From contig JAHBWI010000002.1 of assembly GCA_019637075.1 (NCBI GenBank), forward strand, positions 62,001 to 126,000: a stretch of 64,000 nt of DNA, read 5' to 3'. The stretch comes from Nitrospiraceae bacterium. GTDB taxonomy: Bacteria > Nitrospirota > Nitrospiria > Nitrospirales > Nitrospiraceae. Shown piece by piece: positions 45,007-54,457 of the stretch. Under the pieces are notes generated by a model. That model did not search any database and was not told where the DNA came from. It saw only the letters and a program-made list of their open reading frames with translations. The stretch's first letter is position 1; each line of letters opens with the position of its first letter. Both the position numbers and the translations under genes were made by a program.

Positions 45007-46131
45007 CTAGGGCTTGACTTGAGGCTTGGCCGCCGTGGTTCGCGGCAGGAATTGTAGGTCGATGTGATCGTAGACGAAATAGCAGGGTTCTCCGGATTGC
45101 TTCGGAACGACCGCCAAGGACAGAAGGCCGCCCGCCCCATTCAAGGGGACCTTCACATGCCGTTCTCCCTTGACCGGCAGGGACAGCTCTATCCGTTGCC
45201 GATCCGATTGCAACAGCAGCTTCCCCTCCGCACAGACGATACCGGTCAGATTCACGTCCAGAGACTCTCCCGCACCTGGAACTCGCAGGGCAACCGCCGT
45301 CGCGCCCAGTTCGGCGCTATTGTAATCCTGCACCACGCCCACGTAGTTCGGTCGGTTAGTCGGCTGAAAGCGCAGGCCCGTTCCCTGTCGTTCCGCAGGC
45401 AGCACGATCGTTCCTGCTTTGCCAAACAGCACGGACTTGTCCGCCGACAAGTATTCGAAGGGATCCAGATGCTGTTGCAGCTGAAGTTGATAGACCAGCG
45501 CGCTTTCGTTGGTCATGCGCCGGCGTTTGTTCGCCGGCAGCCGTTGGAGTTCTTCGAAGGAAAGGAGCCTCGTATAGAATGGCATATCCGCGCGATCCCG
45601 ATCGGAGTCGAGAAAATAAGCACCCCAGGTAACGTCAAGATACCGCCACTTCCCCGCCAGCTTGACCTCCACCCCCACATGCGACATCGCCTGGCCCTTG
45701 GCGGTCGTCCAATAGAATTCCACGCTTCGGACCTGCAATCCGAGTCGATGCACCAGATCGATATAGACGGCCACCTGGTTGCCGCAGATGCCGGCGTTCG
45801 CCGACAAACAGGCCTCGACCGTCGTGGGTAAATCCTCCGGCGTCGCATGGAGGCGATATCCGTATTGCAGCGAACTGACCCGCTGTTGGACAAAATTCAT
45901 CGCCGAGAGCGCGAGGGCGAATTCTCGCACCTGACGCACGTCGGTCCCGCTTGGCCACGGGACGTACTTGGAAACATACTCCGCATCCTGCTCGATCGTC
46001 TTGAGCGCCGACTCGACAACAGAGGTTGCAGCCGTGGCTGGTGCTTCTGCGCAAGCAGACGGAATGATCCCCGCATAGAGGCTCACCCCCAGCAGCAGGC
46101 ACCCACACCACCATGAGAATTCGGCATTCAT
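45007..46131 (-). CDS. Secreted transglutaminase-like protein
   Basis: The 374-residue protein has a signal peptide (WWCGCLLLGVSLYAGIIPSACA) and a transglutaminase-like core at ~95-200. The Cys-His-Asp triad is visible in ANAGICGNQVAVYIDLVHRL, MSHVGVEVKLAGKW and YLDVTWGAYF. The C-terminal ~170 residues are beta-rich (AGESLDVNLTGIVCAEGKLL, IELSLPVKGERHVKVPL) and may be a carbohydrate- or protein-binding domain. It acts in the periplasm as protease, peptidase or cross-linker. Substrate unknown. Confidence 0.78.
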   Translation of the reverse strand: MNAEFSWWCGCLLLGVSLYAGIIPSACAEAPATAATSVVESALKTIEQDAEYVSKYVPWPSGTDVRQVREFALALSAMNFVQQRVSSLQYGYRLHATPEDLPTTVEACLSANAGICGNQVAVYIDLVHRLGLQVRSVEFYWTTAKGQAMSHVGVEVKLAGKWRYLDVTWGAYFLDSDRDRADMPFYTRLLSFEELQRLPANKRRRMTNESALVYQLQLQQHLDPFEYLSADKSVLFGKAGTIVLPAERQGTGLRFQPTNRPNYVGVVQDYNSAELGATAVALRVPGAGESLDVNLTGIVCAEGKLLLQSDRQRIELSLPVKGERHVKVPLNGAGGLLSLAVVPKQSGEPCYFVYDHIDLQFLPRTTAAKPQVKP

Positions 46132-46293
46132 CGAACCGCTCCGGCGAAACAGACAGCAATTGCAATAGAGAAATCATAACAGGATGAGCTTCCGAGTCGA
46201 GGAAGATTACGAATCGAGCAAGCTGGCACGAACGCTAGGAGGACGGCTGAGAACGCCGTCAAGAAACGATGTCGAAGAGCAAACCCCGTACAG

Positions 46294-46695
46294 CTAAAGC
46301 GCGTCGGCCGAGAGGGTCTCCAGGCGCTCTTCGATGCAGGTAGCACAGAGGGTGGCGTCGGGCTGCTTCTGCAGCCTGGGAATCGCAATGTCACAACGGC
46401 AGACCCGACAGATGCCGTAGGAACGCGCTTGCATACAACTCAGCGCGCGGTCGATATCCCGCAATTCTGCGGAGGCCCGCTGGATCAGCAGATCTTCGAA
46501 TACCTGTTCCTGACTGCAGCAGCGAAGATCGAGTGTTTCCGCCAGTTGGAACTGTTGACTCTGCAGAATCTGCAGTTTTTGGATTCTAGTCGCCAAGGCG
46601 AACCGAGCTTCATGCCACGTGCGTCGGAGGGCGGCAAGTTCGAGGCGACGGGACAGAGTCTGATCGAGGAGAGAAGTTTCTTCTAGGACTTCCAT
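46294..46695 (-). CDS. DksA/TraR-type zinc-finger protein
   Basis: The 133-residue protein has a long N-terminal coiled-coil region (LRRTWHEARFALATRIQKLQ) and a C-terminal C4 zinc finger (GICRVCRCDIAIPRLQKQPD, then LCATC). This layout is that of the DksA/TraR family, whose members insert into the secondary channel of RNA polymerase. The usual DxxDxA tip motif of DksA is not apparent, so stringent-response activity is uncertain. It may be a divergent regulator. The gene is isolated, with spacers of 162 and 111 bp. Confidence 0.8.
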   Translation of the reverse strand: MEVLEETSLLDQTLSRRLELAALRRTWHEARFALATRIQKLQILQSQQFQLAETLDLRCCSQEQVFEDLLIQRASAELRDIDRALSCMQARSYGICRVCRCDIAIPRLQKQPDATLCATCIEERLETLSADAL

Positions 46696-46806
46696 GCGAC
46701 ACCTCCATGCTAGGGACTGCTTCGAGAGTACCGCCCCCTCGTCACGGAGGTGTCAGGAAGATCTCAAGGCCGGGTTAACAGTCGTGAGAAGCCTTCGCCA
46801 TACCGG

Positions 46807-47553
46807 TCATTTTCCACCGGCCCGGCCTCGGTCGATCACCGGCCCCCAACTGGGCTCCATGTCCCGACGGGCCGTCTCCATAAAGCGTTGTTCCGCCGCG
46901 CTGTCGCGGCTTCCCTTGGTGAGGGTGATGGAATGGACGGAGAAGTAGGCCGGAGTGCCCACCATCCGCAGATCCGCAATCACACTTTCTAACGGTCGTC
47001 CCCAAAACGCTTCAAAGTAGTGGGATTGAACGTCATCGGCAGCCTTGTCGTTCAGCACCATGGTGGAGGCACCGAGTTCATACTCGCCCATAAACGCGCT
47101 GGCCGAGGCGGTGACAAGAGTCTCGCTCTGTTTGACCAGCTCTTTGGGCAGCAGATACAGGGTAATCTCGCGTGTCTTACCGTACCCCTTTTCTCCGACC
47201 GTAAACGCCACAGCCGCATACCGTCCCGGCGGTAGGTTTTGAACGTAGGCTGTGCCGCCGCCCGCGCCGGACGCCGGCTTGACAATACTGGTCGGAATCA
47301 GTTTTGCCCCCTGAAACAGATCCTGCTCCCGATCCACTCTCACCAGGTATACGCGGTCTTCGCTCCCGGGAAGCCATTTGTCTGTCTTGATCGTAATCCC
47401 GACCGCCGCGCTCTGCTGGTCCACGGGCTTTGTAATATTGACCGGAGGGACAAACTCCCCGGCCAGGCGCTGGAACGGCTTCTTTGGTTTACTGGCACAG
47501 GCGACGGTCGTCAACAGCACAGCGGCAATGAATAGAACAAACACTCGGCTCAT
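46807..47553 (-). CDS. Predicted lipoprotein of unknown function
   Basis: From ATG 47553 (GGGAG upstream; the frame is open to 47595) the 248-residue protein starts MSRVFVLFIAAVLLTTVACAS, a signal peptide with lipobox TVAC. The mature part contains beta-type segments (AAVGITIKTDKWLPGSEDRV, GGGTAYVQNLPPGRYAAVAF, REITLYLLPKELVKQSETLV). PPGRYAAVAF resembles the transthyretin/carboxypeptidase-regulatory-like folds of envelope proteins. It follows the TPR lipoprotein gene on the same strand after a GC-rich hairpin. Confidence 0.7.
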   Translation of the reverse strand: MSRVFVLFIAAVLLTTVACASKPKKPFQRLAGEFVPPVNITKPVDQQSAAVGITIKTDKWLPGSEDRVYLVRVDREQDLFQGAKLIPTSIVKPASGAGGGTAYVQNLPPGRYAAVAFTVGEKGYGKTREITLYLLPKELVKQSETLVTASASAFMGEYELGASTMVLNDKAADDVQSHYFEAFWGRPLESVIADLRMVGTPAYFSVHSITLTKGSRDSAAEQRFMETARRDMEPSWGPVIDRGRAGGK

Positions 47554-47638
47554 ATACGATCTCCCTGGGTGGCCTCTTAGACAAAAAGAGGACACAGTGT
47601 AGGGAAATTGACGATGAGCCTCAATACGTACGATCGGG

Positions 47639-47656
47639 GGGGCCCGAGCGGGCCCC
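47639..47656 (-). terminator. GC-rich hairpin after the TPR gene
   Basis: GGGGCCC and GGGCCCC form a 7-bp stem with a short GAGC loop directly after the TPR-gene stop. It has no U-run. Confidence 0.45.
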
Positions 47657-47658
47657 TT

Positions 47659-48912
47659 CTAGGGAGCTGGGGCCGGTTGGAGGTCTGATGCGGTCTTGCT
47701 CTTGCTTTGGCTTTCCTGGGATAGACGGCGGAGCACGATGGTGGCGCGTTCCTCCAGCCGTTCCGCCTCACCGGACCGCTGCCGGCGTCGCAACAGCGAC
47801 GCGTAATTCTTGAGCGTTTTCGCAAACACTTCCTGGTCATACCCGCTCGACCGGTCAAAAATCGCGATGGCTTGTTTGTACAGGTCTTCTGACTGGTCCA
47901 GCCGATTCTCCGCTTGATAGAGGCCGGCGAGATGTCTCATCTCGCTGGCAAGCTGAGGATGGTCTGCGCCTTGCTGCTTCTCTCGAATAGAGATGGCCCC
48001 TTGGAACAACGGCTCGGCTTGGGAGTACAACCCTTGTGCATCGTACAGCTGCCCCAGCCGGCTCATGGCATCGGCCGTATCGACGTGGTCGCTGCCGATC
48101 GACTTCTTAAAGATCGAGATCGCCCGCTGATACAGTACCTCCGCCTGCTGGTACTGATTCTGCGCCTTATAGGTATCTGCAAGGTTGACGAGGTTCCTGG
48201 CCACGATGGGATGATTTGGACCGAACGCTTTCTCGTGAATGGTCAAGGATCGCTGATAGAGCGGCATCGCCCGGGGATGTTGCCCCTGCGCCTGATACAT
48301 CTTGGCCAGGTTGTCGCGAGTGATCGCGGAAAGGCTATGCTCCGGTCCCGATCGCTTTTCGAGGATGGTCAGCGCCCGCTGGAGAATCGGCTCCGCGTCC
48401 GCATAGCGCCGCTGTTCCTGATACACGACTGCGATGTTGTTCAAACTCTCGGCAACCTTGCTGCTGTCCGCCCCGAAAACTTTTTCCCGAATCTCCCGCG
48501 CCCGTTGGTGGAGGGCCTCCGACTGGGTAAAGAGTCCTTGCATGCGGTAGAGTTCGCCCAAATCGGTCAGGCTGGCGGCGGTCTCCGCATGGTCCGGTCC
48601 GTAGACCTTCTCGCGGATGGCGAGCGCCTGCTGAAAGACTTTCTCTGCCTCGGCAAAACGGCCAAGATCCCGATTCACCTCGCCCAACTGTCCCAACGTC
48701 TCCGCCAAGCGCTTACCACCCGGGTCGATCGTTTCCGCCTCTTTTCGCGCCACGATATACTGCTCTTCGGCGTGGGTATAGTCGCCCGACCGGAGGGCGG
48801 CATTCCCCCGCTCCATTGCCATGAGCCAACGCTGATCTTCGGCACAGCCCGCAAGCGTAACAGCAGCAAGCGCACTCATGACAACGGTCTGCACGATGGT
48901 TCGGCGATCCAT
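47659..48912 (-). CDS. TPR-repeat lipoprotein
   Basis: From ATG 48912 (MDRRTIVQTVVMSALAA) the 417-residue protein has a signal peptide with lipobox LAGC. About nine tandem tetratricopeptide repeats of the 42-residue kinesin-light-chain type (TPR_12) follow. The repeated unit includes ALAIREKVYGPDHAETAASL and ALTILEKRSGPEHSLSAITR. The repeats form a protein-interaction scaffold in the envelope. The C-terminus is Ser/Lys/Pro rich. An ATG two codons earlier (48918) is an alternative. The 228-bp upstream spacer shows no other gene. Confidence 0.85.
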   Translation of the reverse strand: MDRRTIVQTVVMSALAAVTLAGCAEDQRWLMAMERGNAALRSGDYTHAEEQYIVARKEAETIDPGGKRLAETLGQLGEVNRDLGRFAEAEKVFQQALAIREKVYGPDHAETAASLTDLGELYRMQGLFTQSEALHQRAREIREKVFGADSSKVAESLNNIAVVYQEQRRYADAEPILQRALTILEKRSGPEHSLSAITRDNLAKMYQAQGQHPRAMPLYQRSLTIHEKAFGPNHPIVARNLVNLADTYKAQNQYQQAEVLYQRAISIFKKSIGSDHVDTADAMSRLGQLYDAQGLYSQAEPLFQGAISIREKQQGADHPQLASEMRHLAGLYQAENRLDQSEDLYKQAIAIFDRSSGYDQEVFAKTLKNYASLLRRRQRSGEAERLEERATIVLRRLSQESQSKSKTASDLQPAPAP

Positions 48913-49146
48913 AGACACGATCCTATCTGGGAAAGAAGATGGTTGAGGTGTGTGGCCTTCGTTGCAGCCCGGCCGGGACGATTACCAGTACAGACTTACC
49001 CCGCGCAGCCACCTCAAATCAACCCCGTCGAGGCCAGTGGAGGTGGCGAAAGTAGCTTCCGTAACGAATTCAATCAGTTCTAAAACGTCCGTAAGGAAAC
49101 CTGAAGAGATTTGCCGTGGGACTGCAGCATTATGCCGTGATGGAGG

Positions 49147-51162
49147 TCAGACGGCTCTGGGTGTTTCTTCCACGAGGGGCGCGAGTTTGGCGATTCCCGA
49201 CGTGTCGTAGGGCAATACGCTGAACACCTTGGCAACATTGATGGCCGGCTTGCCGGGACGAAGAATCTTTTGCGCAAGCGTTGCGCACCAGGAGAGAGGA
49301 ATCAGCACGAACGTCGGCAGCCACAGCACTGTCAGGTCAGGATTGGCTTTTCGAAGGTGATCCAACAATGCCTGCTTGGTGGGCGATACGGGATCGAGCA
49401 GATTCAGCGGACTCGGCACGCTGTCCCACTGATCGGCCATCCACGCCAAGAAGCGGCCGGAGAACCCCACATCCACCACCCCCAGCCGGTCACTGGATGA
49501 ACCCACCGCCACAAAAATGTTGCCGAGCCGTTTGCCCAGGCGACCGGGGGGATCGAAATCGCGGTAATCCACCAGCGCACCGGGCCTCACGACTTTCACC
49601 GAGATGCCCAGTTCCTGCCCGAGACGCACCGCCAGCTTTTCCGACTCCAACTTCCCCCAGACATAGGGACCGGATCCTTTGCTGTCCGGCTCCAATGGAT
49701 GGTCGTCGCCGATCGTGCGCCCATTGGCCTGCGCCAGCACCGCAAGACTGCTGACATGAACGAAATGTTTGATGCCCGCCGCCGCCGCGCCACGCACCAT
49801 CTGCTCGGTGGCATCCAGCGAGTTGCGTTGATGCTCTTCCCACCCGCCGGCCGTTTCGGCCGCCGCATGGATCACCGTATCGACCCCCTTGAACAAGGAG
49901 GCCGGCGCACCGGAGGCCACATTGGCCACGACATACTCGGCGCCGGCGATGCGTTCCCAGGGAGAGGGATCCCGTCTGGCAACGATGCGCACCGGTCGGC
50001 CACGCTTCAGCAGCGACCGTACGATTTCTTTGCCCAAGAATCCCGTTCCACCCGTCACGAGGACGCCCCGACTCTCCACCGGTTTGGGCGCGGCGGCCGC
50101 AAGGGCCTTGGTCTCCGCAACTTTCAGCGCCTGGGCCACCCGGTCGCAAATGCGGACAGTCTCAAGCAGGCTTTCCGGCGACAGCGGCGATGCCGTGCCG
50201 GTCCGAACAGCGTCGTAAAACGCCGTAAACAATTCGGCCAACCCGGGGTAGCTGCGCTGGCTCTTGAGAAATCGATTCGCCATCGCGGCCGTCGTGCCGG
50301 TCAGTAGCTGCCAGGCTTGACGATAAGGAGCGAAGAGTTTGTCGATGCCGGAGGAACCGGGACCGATCGCCCGCTGGGTGGTGCTGCGGACATAGTCGGC
50401 AAACAGCGATCCGTTCTTGCCGATGACGCGCAGGTAGCTCTCCACCGGACGTCCCTCTAGCGTCACGATCAGCGTACCGGTCACCCCGCCCCGACGCACC
50501 AGGGCATGCACGGTCCCTGCTTGGCTGACTTCCATCGAGACAAGTTCGATCGGCCCTTCGCCTGCCAACTCCAGGACCCGTAATAGGAGATAGACCGGAT
50601 GCGGCAGAATATCGAGCAACTGATGGTCCGCGCGGAGCACTTGGCGTCCCCCCGGAGCATGGCGGACGGTCCGGAACGAAAAGTAGCTTTCGACGTGTAC
50701 GACCTTCCCAATCGAAGGCAGATAGTCGGCAAGCACCCGCGTGGGAGGTTCATAGAGCAGCTGATGGCCCGCGCAGACGAGCAGATGCTTGGATCGAGCA
50801 TCGTCTAGAATCCGCTGCGCGTCCTCAACCCGTTCGGTAAAGGGTTTCTCGACGTAGATGTGACTGCCGGCCTTCAGCGCGAGCGCAGCCAGCGGAGCAT
50901 GGGACGCCGGCGGGGTAATGATATGGACGACGTGCGGGCGTTCCGCCGCGAGCAGCTCCTCCGGGGTCTTATAACTCTTGATCCCCGGCACGATCGCGCG
51001 CATGGCCGCTTGGGCCGCATCCGAGGGATCGGCTACGGCAATGAGCTCTGCGCCGGGGCAACGAAGTATGGCCCGCGCATGGTGCTGGGCATGTCGCCCC
51101 GCCCCAAACAGCGCGATGCGAATAGGAGTCGCGTGGGGATGTGTGTGGCTCGGGTTGGTCAC
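49147..51162 (-). CDS. Fusion of Gfo/Idh/MocA oxidoreductase and NAD-dependent epimerase/dehydratase
   Basis: The 671-residue protein contains two complete Rossmann modules. Residues ~12-365 are a Gfo/Idh/MocA oxidoreductase (IRIALFGAGRHAQHHARAIL, then VEKPFTERVEDAQRIL). Residues ~370-660 are an extended SDR epimerase (GVLVTGGTGFLGKEIVRSLL, HVSSLAVL, Y-x3-K in YVWGKLESEK). The two parts are joined by a short Ala/Pro-rich linker. One protein could thus carry out two consecutive sugar-nucleotide redox or epimerisation steps. It precedes the polysaccharide cluster on the same strand. The substrate is unknown. Confidence 0.88.
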   Translation of the reverse strand: MTNPSHTHPHATPIRIALFGAGRHAQHHARAILRCPGAELIAVADPSDAAQAAMRAIVPGIKSYKTPEELLAAERPHVVHIITPPASHAPLAALALKAGSHIYVEKPFTERVEDAQRILDDARSKHLLVCAGHQLLYEPPTRVLADYLPSIGKVVHVESYFSFRTVRHAPGGRQVLRADHQLLDILPHPVYLLLRVLELAGEGPIELVSMEVSQAGTVHALVRRGGVTGTLIVTLEGRPVESYLRVIGKNGSLFADYVRSTTQRAIGPGSSGIDKLFAPYRQAWQLLTGTTAAMANRFLKSQRSYPGLAELFTAFYDAVRTGTASPLSPESLLETVRICDRVAQALKVAETKALAAAAPKPVESRGVLVTGGTGFLGKEIVRSLLKRGRPVRIVARRDPSPWERIAGAEYVVANVASGAPASLFKGVDTVIHAAAETAGGWEEHQRNSLDATEQMVRGAAAAGIKHFVHVSSLAVLAQANGRTIGDDHPLEPDSKGSGPYVWGKLESEKLAVRLGQELGISVKVVRPGALVDYRDFDPPGRLGKRLGNIFVAVGSSSDRLGVVDVGFSGRFLAWMADQWDSVPSPLNLLDPVSPTKQALLDHLRKANPDLTVLWLPTFVLIPLSWCATLAQKILRPGKPAINVAKVFSVLPYDTSGIAKLAPLVEETPRAV

Positions 51163-51259
51163 AGGCAGTCCTGACTTGCAGGACCACTATAGTCTATTTA
51201 TTCGATTTCTAGAAGGGTTGTTGAAAAATTCACCGAGCCGGTTGTCGACCGCCCCCGCC

Positions 51260-52261
51260 CTACATATGATTGCCACCGCTGGGATCCGGGAAGCAGCGCC
51301 CCATACAATCCGGGCAGAGCCCGCCGTTGAACTGGATGGCCGAGCGCTCCGCGATAAACGTCGCCAAATCGTACCATTCGCCTGAGTGATCCGGAACGCG
51401 TTTGCACCAGGCGCACAGATTGATCACGCCCTGGGGCCGCCCCATGCGCTCCTGAACCTCGCTCAGCATGCGGCTCGGTTCGTCCTGGCCGCGACAGAGA
51501 TGCCCGCCCGGAGGAATTTCATGGAATACGAGCACAGCCCCCAATACCGCTCCCCCGTCATCCGCCACCGGAGCGGCGCTGCCACGAATGCATCGTTGGG
51601 AACCGTCCTTCGAAACCAGGCGCGCTTCCTCGATCGTCACGATCCGCACGTCCATCATCGCATGAAGCGCCGGGTTTTCAACGTGCTGGATCGGCCCCTC
51701 CTGCTCGAAGCCCAACAGCGCCGTCAGGCTCATCCCGGAAGCCTCCTCCTGCTTCCATCCCGTGAATTGCTCCGCGGCGGGGTTCAGATAGGTCACGCGT
51801 CCATGGCGGTCCGTCGTCACAACCCCATCCCCGATACAACGCATCGTCGTCGCAATCCAGCGCAAACTTTCCCGCATGTGGCGATCGTGATGCGACCGGT
51901 GCAGCGCCAACTCGATCGTCGTTCGCAGTTCGTTGGGCTGATAGGGCTTGAGCATGTAGCCGGCCGGCGAAGTCACCTTGGCCCGCTCCAGCGTATGGTC
52001 GTCGGCATAGGCCGTCAAGTAAATCACGGGGACATCGCGGGTCCGTTGAATCTGGCGCGCGGTCTCCACGCCGTCCATCTTTCCCTTCAGCACGATATCC
52101 ATGAGAATGAGATCCGGCTGAGACTCCCGAGCCTTGCGGATAGCCTCTTCTCCCGAAGTAGCCGTGGCCGGCACCTTATAACCCAGCCGCTGCAGGCTCA
52201 GCTGGATATCCTTGGCGACAACCGGTTCATCTTCTACGATCAAAATGTTGGCAGCGTTCAT
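51260..52261 (-). CDS. Response regulator: receiver-PAS with C-terminal CxxC region
   Basis: The start at ATG 52261 (MNAANILIVEDEPVVAKDIQ) lies 5 bp beyond the kinase stop; the frame is open further but overlaps the kinase. The 333-residue protein has a receiver domain with phosphoacceptor Asp in LILMDIVLKGKMDG and K in GYMLKPY. A PAS domain (~145-260, GVVTTDRHGRVTYLNPAAEQ) follows, and a C-terminal cysteine cluster (INLCAWCKRV, CPDCMGRC) that resembles the zinc-type output motif of similar bacterial regulators. It is the cognate partner of the PAS kinase. Confidence 0.85.
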   Translation of the reverse strand: MNAANILIVEDEPVVAKDIQLSLQRLGYKVPATATSGEEAIRKARESQPDLILMDIVLKGKMDGVETARQIQRTRDVPVIYLTAYADDHTLERAKVTSPAGYMLKPYQPNELRTTIELALHRSHHDRHMRESLRWIATTMRCIGDGVVTTDRHGRVTYLNPAAEQFTGWKQEEASGMSLTALLGFEQEGPIQHVENPALHAMMDVRIVTIEEARLVSKDGSQRCIRGSAAPVADDGGAVLGAVLVFHEIPPGGHLCRGQDEPSRMLSEVQERMGRPQGVINLCAWCKRVPDHSGEWYDLATFIAERSAIQFNGGLCPDCMGRCFPDPSGGNHM

Positions 52262-52266
52262 GTTCG

Positions 52267-54120
52267 TCACACCCTTTCTGAATACTGCAGCTGCTGGAAC
52301 CGAATTTTCCATTCGGTGCCGGTGCCGCTGCAGAGCTCCGTCGTTCCGTCCAACTTCTCCGCCAGGAGGGTCACCAGTTCCAGGCCAAGAGAGTCGGGAT
52401 TGTTGAGCACTCCGTCCTTTGGAATTCCAATGCCGTCGTCGCTGACGCAAAGCGAGAAGGTCCCGTCTAGGTGGTCTTGGAGCTCGATATGCACCTTCCC
52501 GCCGTTGTCGTCGATGAAGGCGTGCTTGAGACAATTCGAGACGAGTTCGTCGATGATCAGACCGCAGGTCAACCCGGTATCGATGTCGAACTCCACATCG
52601 TCCACGTTCAGTTCCAATACGATCACGTTAGGGTCGACGCCGTAGGATCGGAACAGGTGTCCCGTCAGCGTGCGGATATAATCGCCCATCTTGATCCGGG
52701 AGAGATCGCTCGATCGATGCAGCGTCTCGTGGAGCAATGCAATGGACGTGATGCGGACCTGGCACTCCCGGAACAGTTGGTTGACCAACGGATCTTTGAT
52801 CGAGGCCGACTGCAGATTGAGCAAACTCGAAATGACCTGGAGGTTGTTCTTGACCCGATGGTGCACTTCGCGGAGCAGGCTTTCCTTTTCCTTCAGCGTC
52901 CGACGCAACTGGTCTTCCATTTCTTTGCGCTCGGTCAAGTCGATGCAACTCCCGATATACCCGCCGAAGCGGCCGTTGGCGTCGAACAGCGGTACGCCTG
53001 TGTCGATGATCCAGCGATATTCCCCGTCGTGACGCCGCAGCCGGTACTCAAGCGAGAAGGGCTGCTCCGACTTGAATGCATCCAAATACGATTCGCGACA
53101 GCGCTCCAGATCGGTTGGATGAATCCCCGTGAACCAGTTGTCACCAATCTCTTCTTGAAGCGTGCGCCCGGTAAATTCGAGCCATCGTTTGTTGACGAAG
53201 GTGATGTGCGTGTCCGGGCCCGCCATCCACACCATCACCGGCGCCGTGTCGGCCATCATGCGGAACCGCGCTTCGCTCTGGCGTAAGGCTGCTTCCGTAC
53301 GTTTCTTCTCCGTCACGTCGCGCGCGATCGCCGAAGCCCCCATCACGGTCCCGTCCCCGTCCTTCACCGGGGAGATGGTCAGGGACACGTCGATGCGCTC
53401 CCCTTTCTTTCGTCGTTGCACCGTCTCCACATTGCGGACGTGCTCGCCCCGTGCGATCCGGTCCAGCATCGCCGGCACCTCGTCCAACCGATTCGGCGGA
53501 CAGAGCACCGAGATCGAGCGGCCGATGACTTCTTCCGGCGGATAGCCGTAGACGCGCTCCGCGCCGGCGTTCCAACTTTGAATGATGCCGTTGAGCGACA
53601 TGCCGACAATCGCGTCGTCGGAAGACTTCACGATCGCGGCCAATTCGGAAAGGGCCTCCGCCCGCAATTCTTCGAGTTCTTGGTTCGCCTTGGCCAGATC
53701 GGCCGTACGCTCCTGGACCTGCTGTTCGATGTCCTCGTTGATGCGCATCAACTCGGCTTCGTCTCGTTGACGGCGCAAGCAGAGCAACGTCGTGACCCAA
53801 ATCACCATAAGCGCGAAGGCGCGGTTGGTCACCACGACCCACGTGATGGTCGCGATCGGCCCTCGGAATATGTCGAGCACCGTCACGGAAGACGCGAGCG
53901 CCGCCACCCAGAAGGTGAGCCGTGGGTGGGGAATTCTTGACGTGATCAACACCGGCGCGACGTAGAGCGTGGTGATGGTGAGTCCCAACGGCAACCACCA
54001 ATCGATCGCAAAGATCGCCGCAATGATGGCCAGCGCCGCTCCAAGCACCGGGTAATGTCTGCGTTGAAGGCCGAACAGCATGGCGTAGGGTGTTGTCATC
54101 GTCTGCCTGACCTTGTTCAT
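52267..54120 (-). CDS. PAS-domain histidine kinase, HisKA_2 type
   Basis: The 617-residue sensor kinase has four hydrophobic segments (~25-120), a coiled coil, two PAS domains (~165-285 and ~290-410), and a HisKA_2/HWE-type transmitter with the phosphoacceptor in [20 protein letters not shown] (His near residue 421). A HATPase domain follows, with [16 protein letters not shown] and DDGIGIPK. Kinases of this class often act on receiver proteins without HTH. The partner gene begins 5 bp downstream. The multi-PAS architecture suggests redox, ligand or energy sensing. Confidence 0.92.
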   Translation of the reverse strand: MNKVRQTMTTPYAMLFGLQRRHYPVLGAALAIIAAIFAIDWWLPLGLTITTLYVAPVLITSRIPHPRLTFWVAALASSVTVLDIFRGPIATITWVVVTNRAFALMVIWVTTLLCLRRQRDEAELMRINEDIEQQVQERTADLAKANQELEELRAEALSELAAIVKSSDDAIVGMSLNGIIQSWNAGAERVYGYPPEEVIGRSISVLCPPNRLDEVPAMLDRIARGEHVRNVETVQRRKKGERIDVSLTISPVKDGDGTVMGASAIARDVTEKKRTEAALRQSEARFRMMADTAPVMVWMAGPDTHITFVNKRWLEFTGRTLQEEIGDNWFTGIHPTDLERCRESYLDAFKSEQPFSLEYRLRRHDGEYRWIIDTGVPLFDANGRFGGYIGSCIDLTERKEMEDQLRRTLKEKESLLREVHHRVKNNLQVISSLLNLQSASIKDPLVNQLFRECQVRITSIALLHETLHRSSDLSRIKMGDYIRTLTGHLFRSYGVDPNVIVLELNVDDVEFDIDTGLTCGLIIDELVSNCLKHAFIDDNGGKVHIELQDHLDGTFSLCVSDDGIGIPKDGVLNNPDSLGLELVTLLAEKLDGTTELCSGTGTEWKIRFQQLQYSERV

Positions 54121-54202
54121 ATTCTAGTTCCAGTATTGAGCAAGCCTCATGCCTTACGTGTTGTTTCAAGGTCGGGCGAGCCGAATGCGTAGGCTGCAGG
54201 AA

Positions 54203-54219
54203 CCTCGAGTGACTCGAGG
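54203..54219. promoter_or_regulatory. Perfect palindrome upstream of the PAS kinase gene
   Basis: CCTCGAGTGACTCGAGG consists of 8-bp arms around a single G, 83 bp upstream of the kinase ATG. It could be an operator or a short hairpin. Confidence 0.4.
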
Positions 54220-54412
54220 TGAAACACTCTTGGGCGGGGGACGGCGGCAGTCAGAGTCGGAAACACCGCTGCCCATGCAGCGACAGTGATTTTGCCTTTA
54301 TTGGGAGGCGAGAAAGGATGTGGGCGTCAATGAACTGACGAGCCCGCAGGACTCGAGAGCAATGACCAGTCGGAGAGGAAAAACTGAATTGTACAGTGCC
54401 GCCTTCAACTTT

Positions 54413-54426
54413 GTTCAAGCTTGAAC
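54413..54426. promoter_or_regulatory. 14-bp perfect palindrome
   Basis: GTTCAAGCTTGAAC lies between the protease stop (54458) and the kinase operon. With no loop it fits a dimeric-protein binding site better than a hairpin. The rest of 54121-54457 contains no gene that I can support. Confidence 0.35.
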
Positions 54427-54457
54427 GACAGGAGCATCGAGGCTGTCATCGCTGCGA

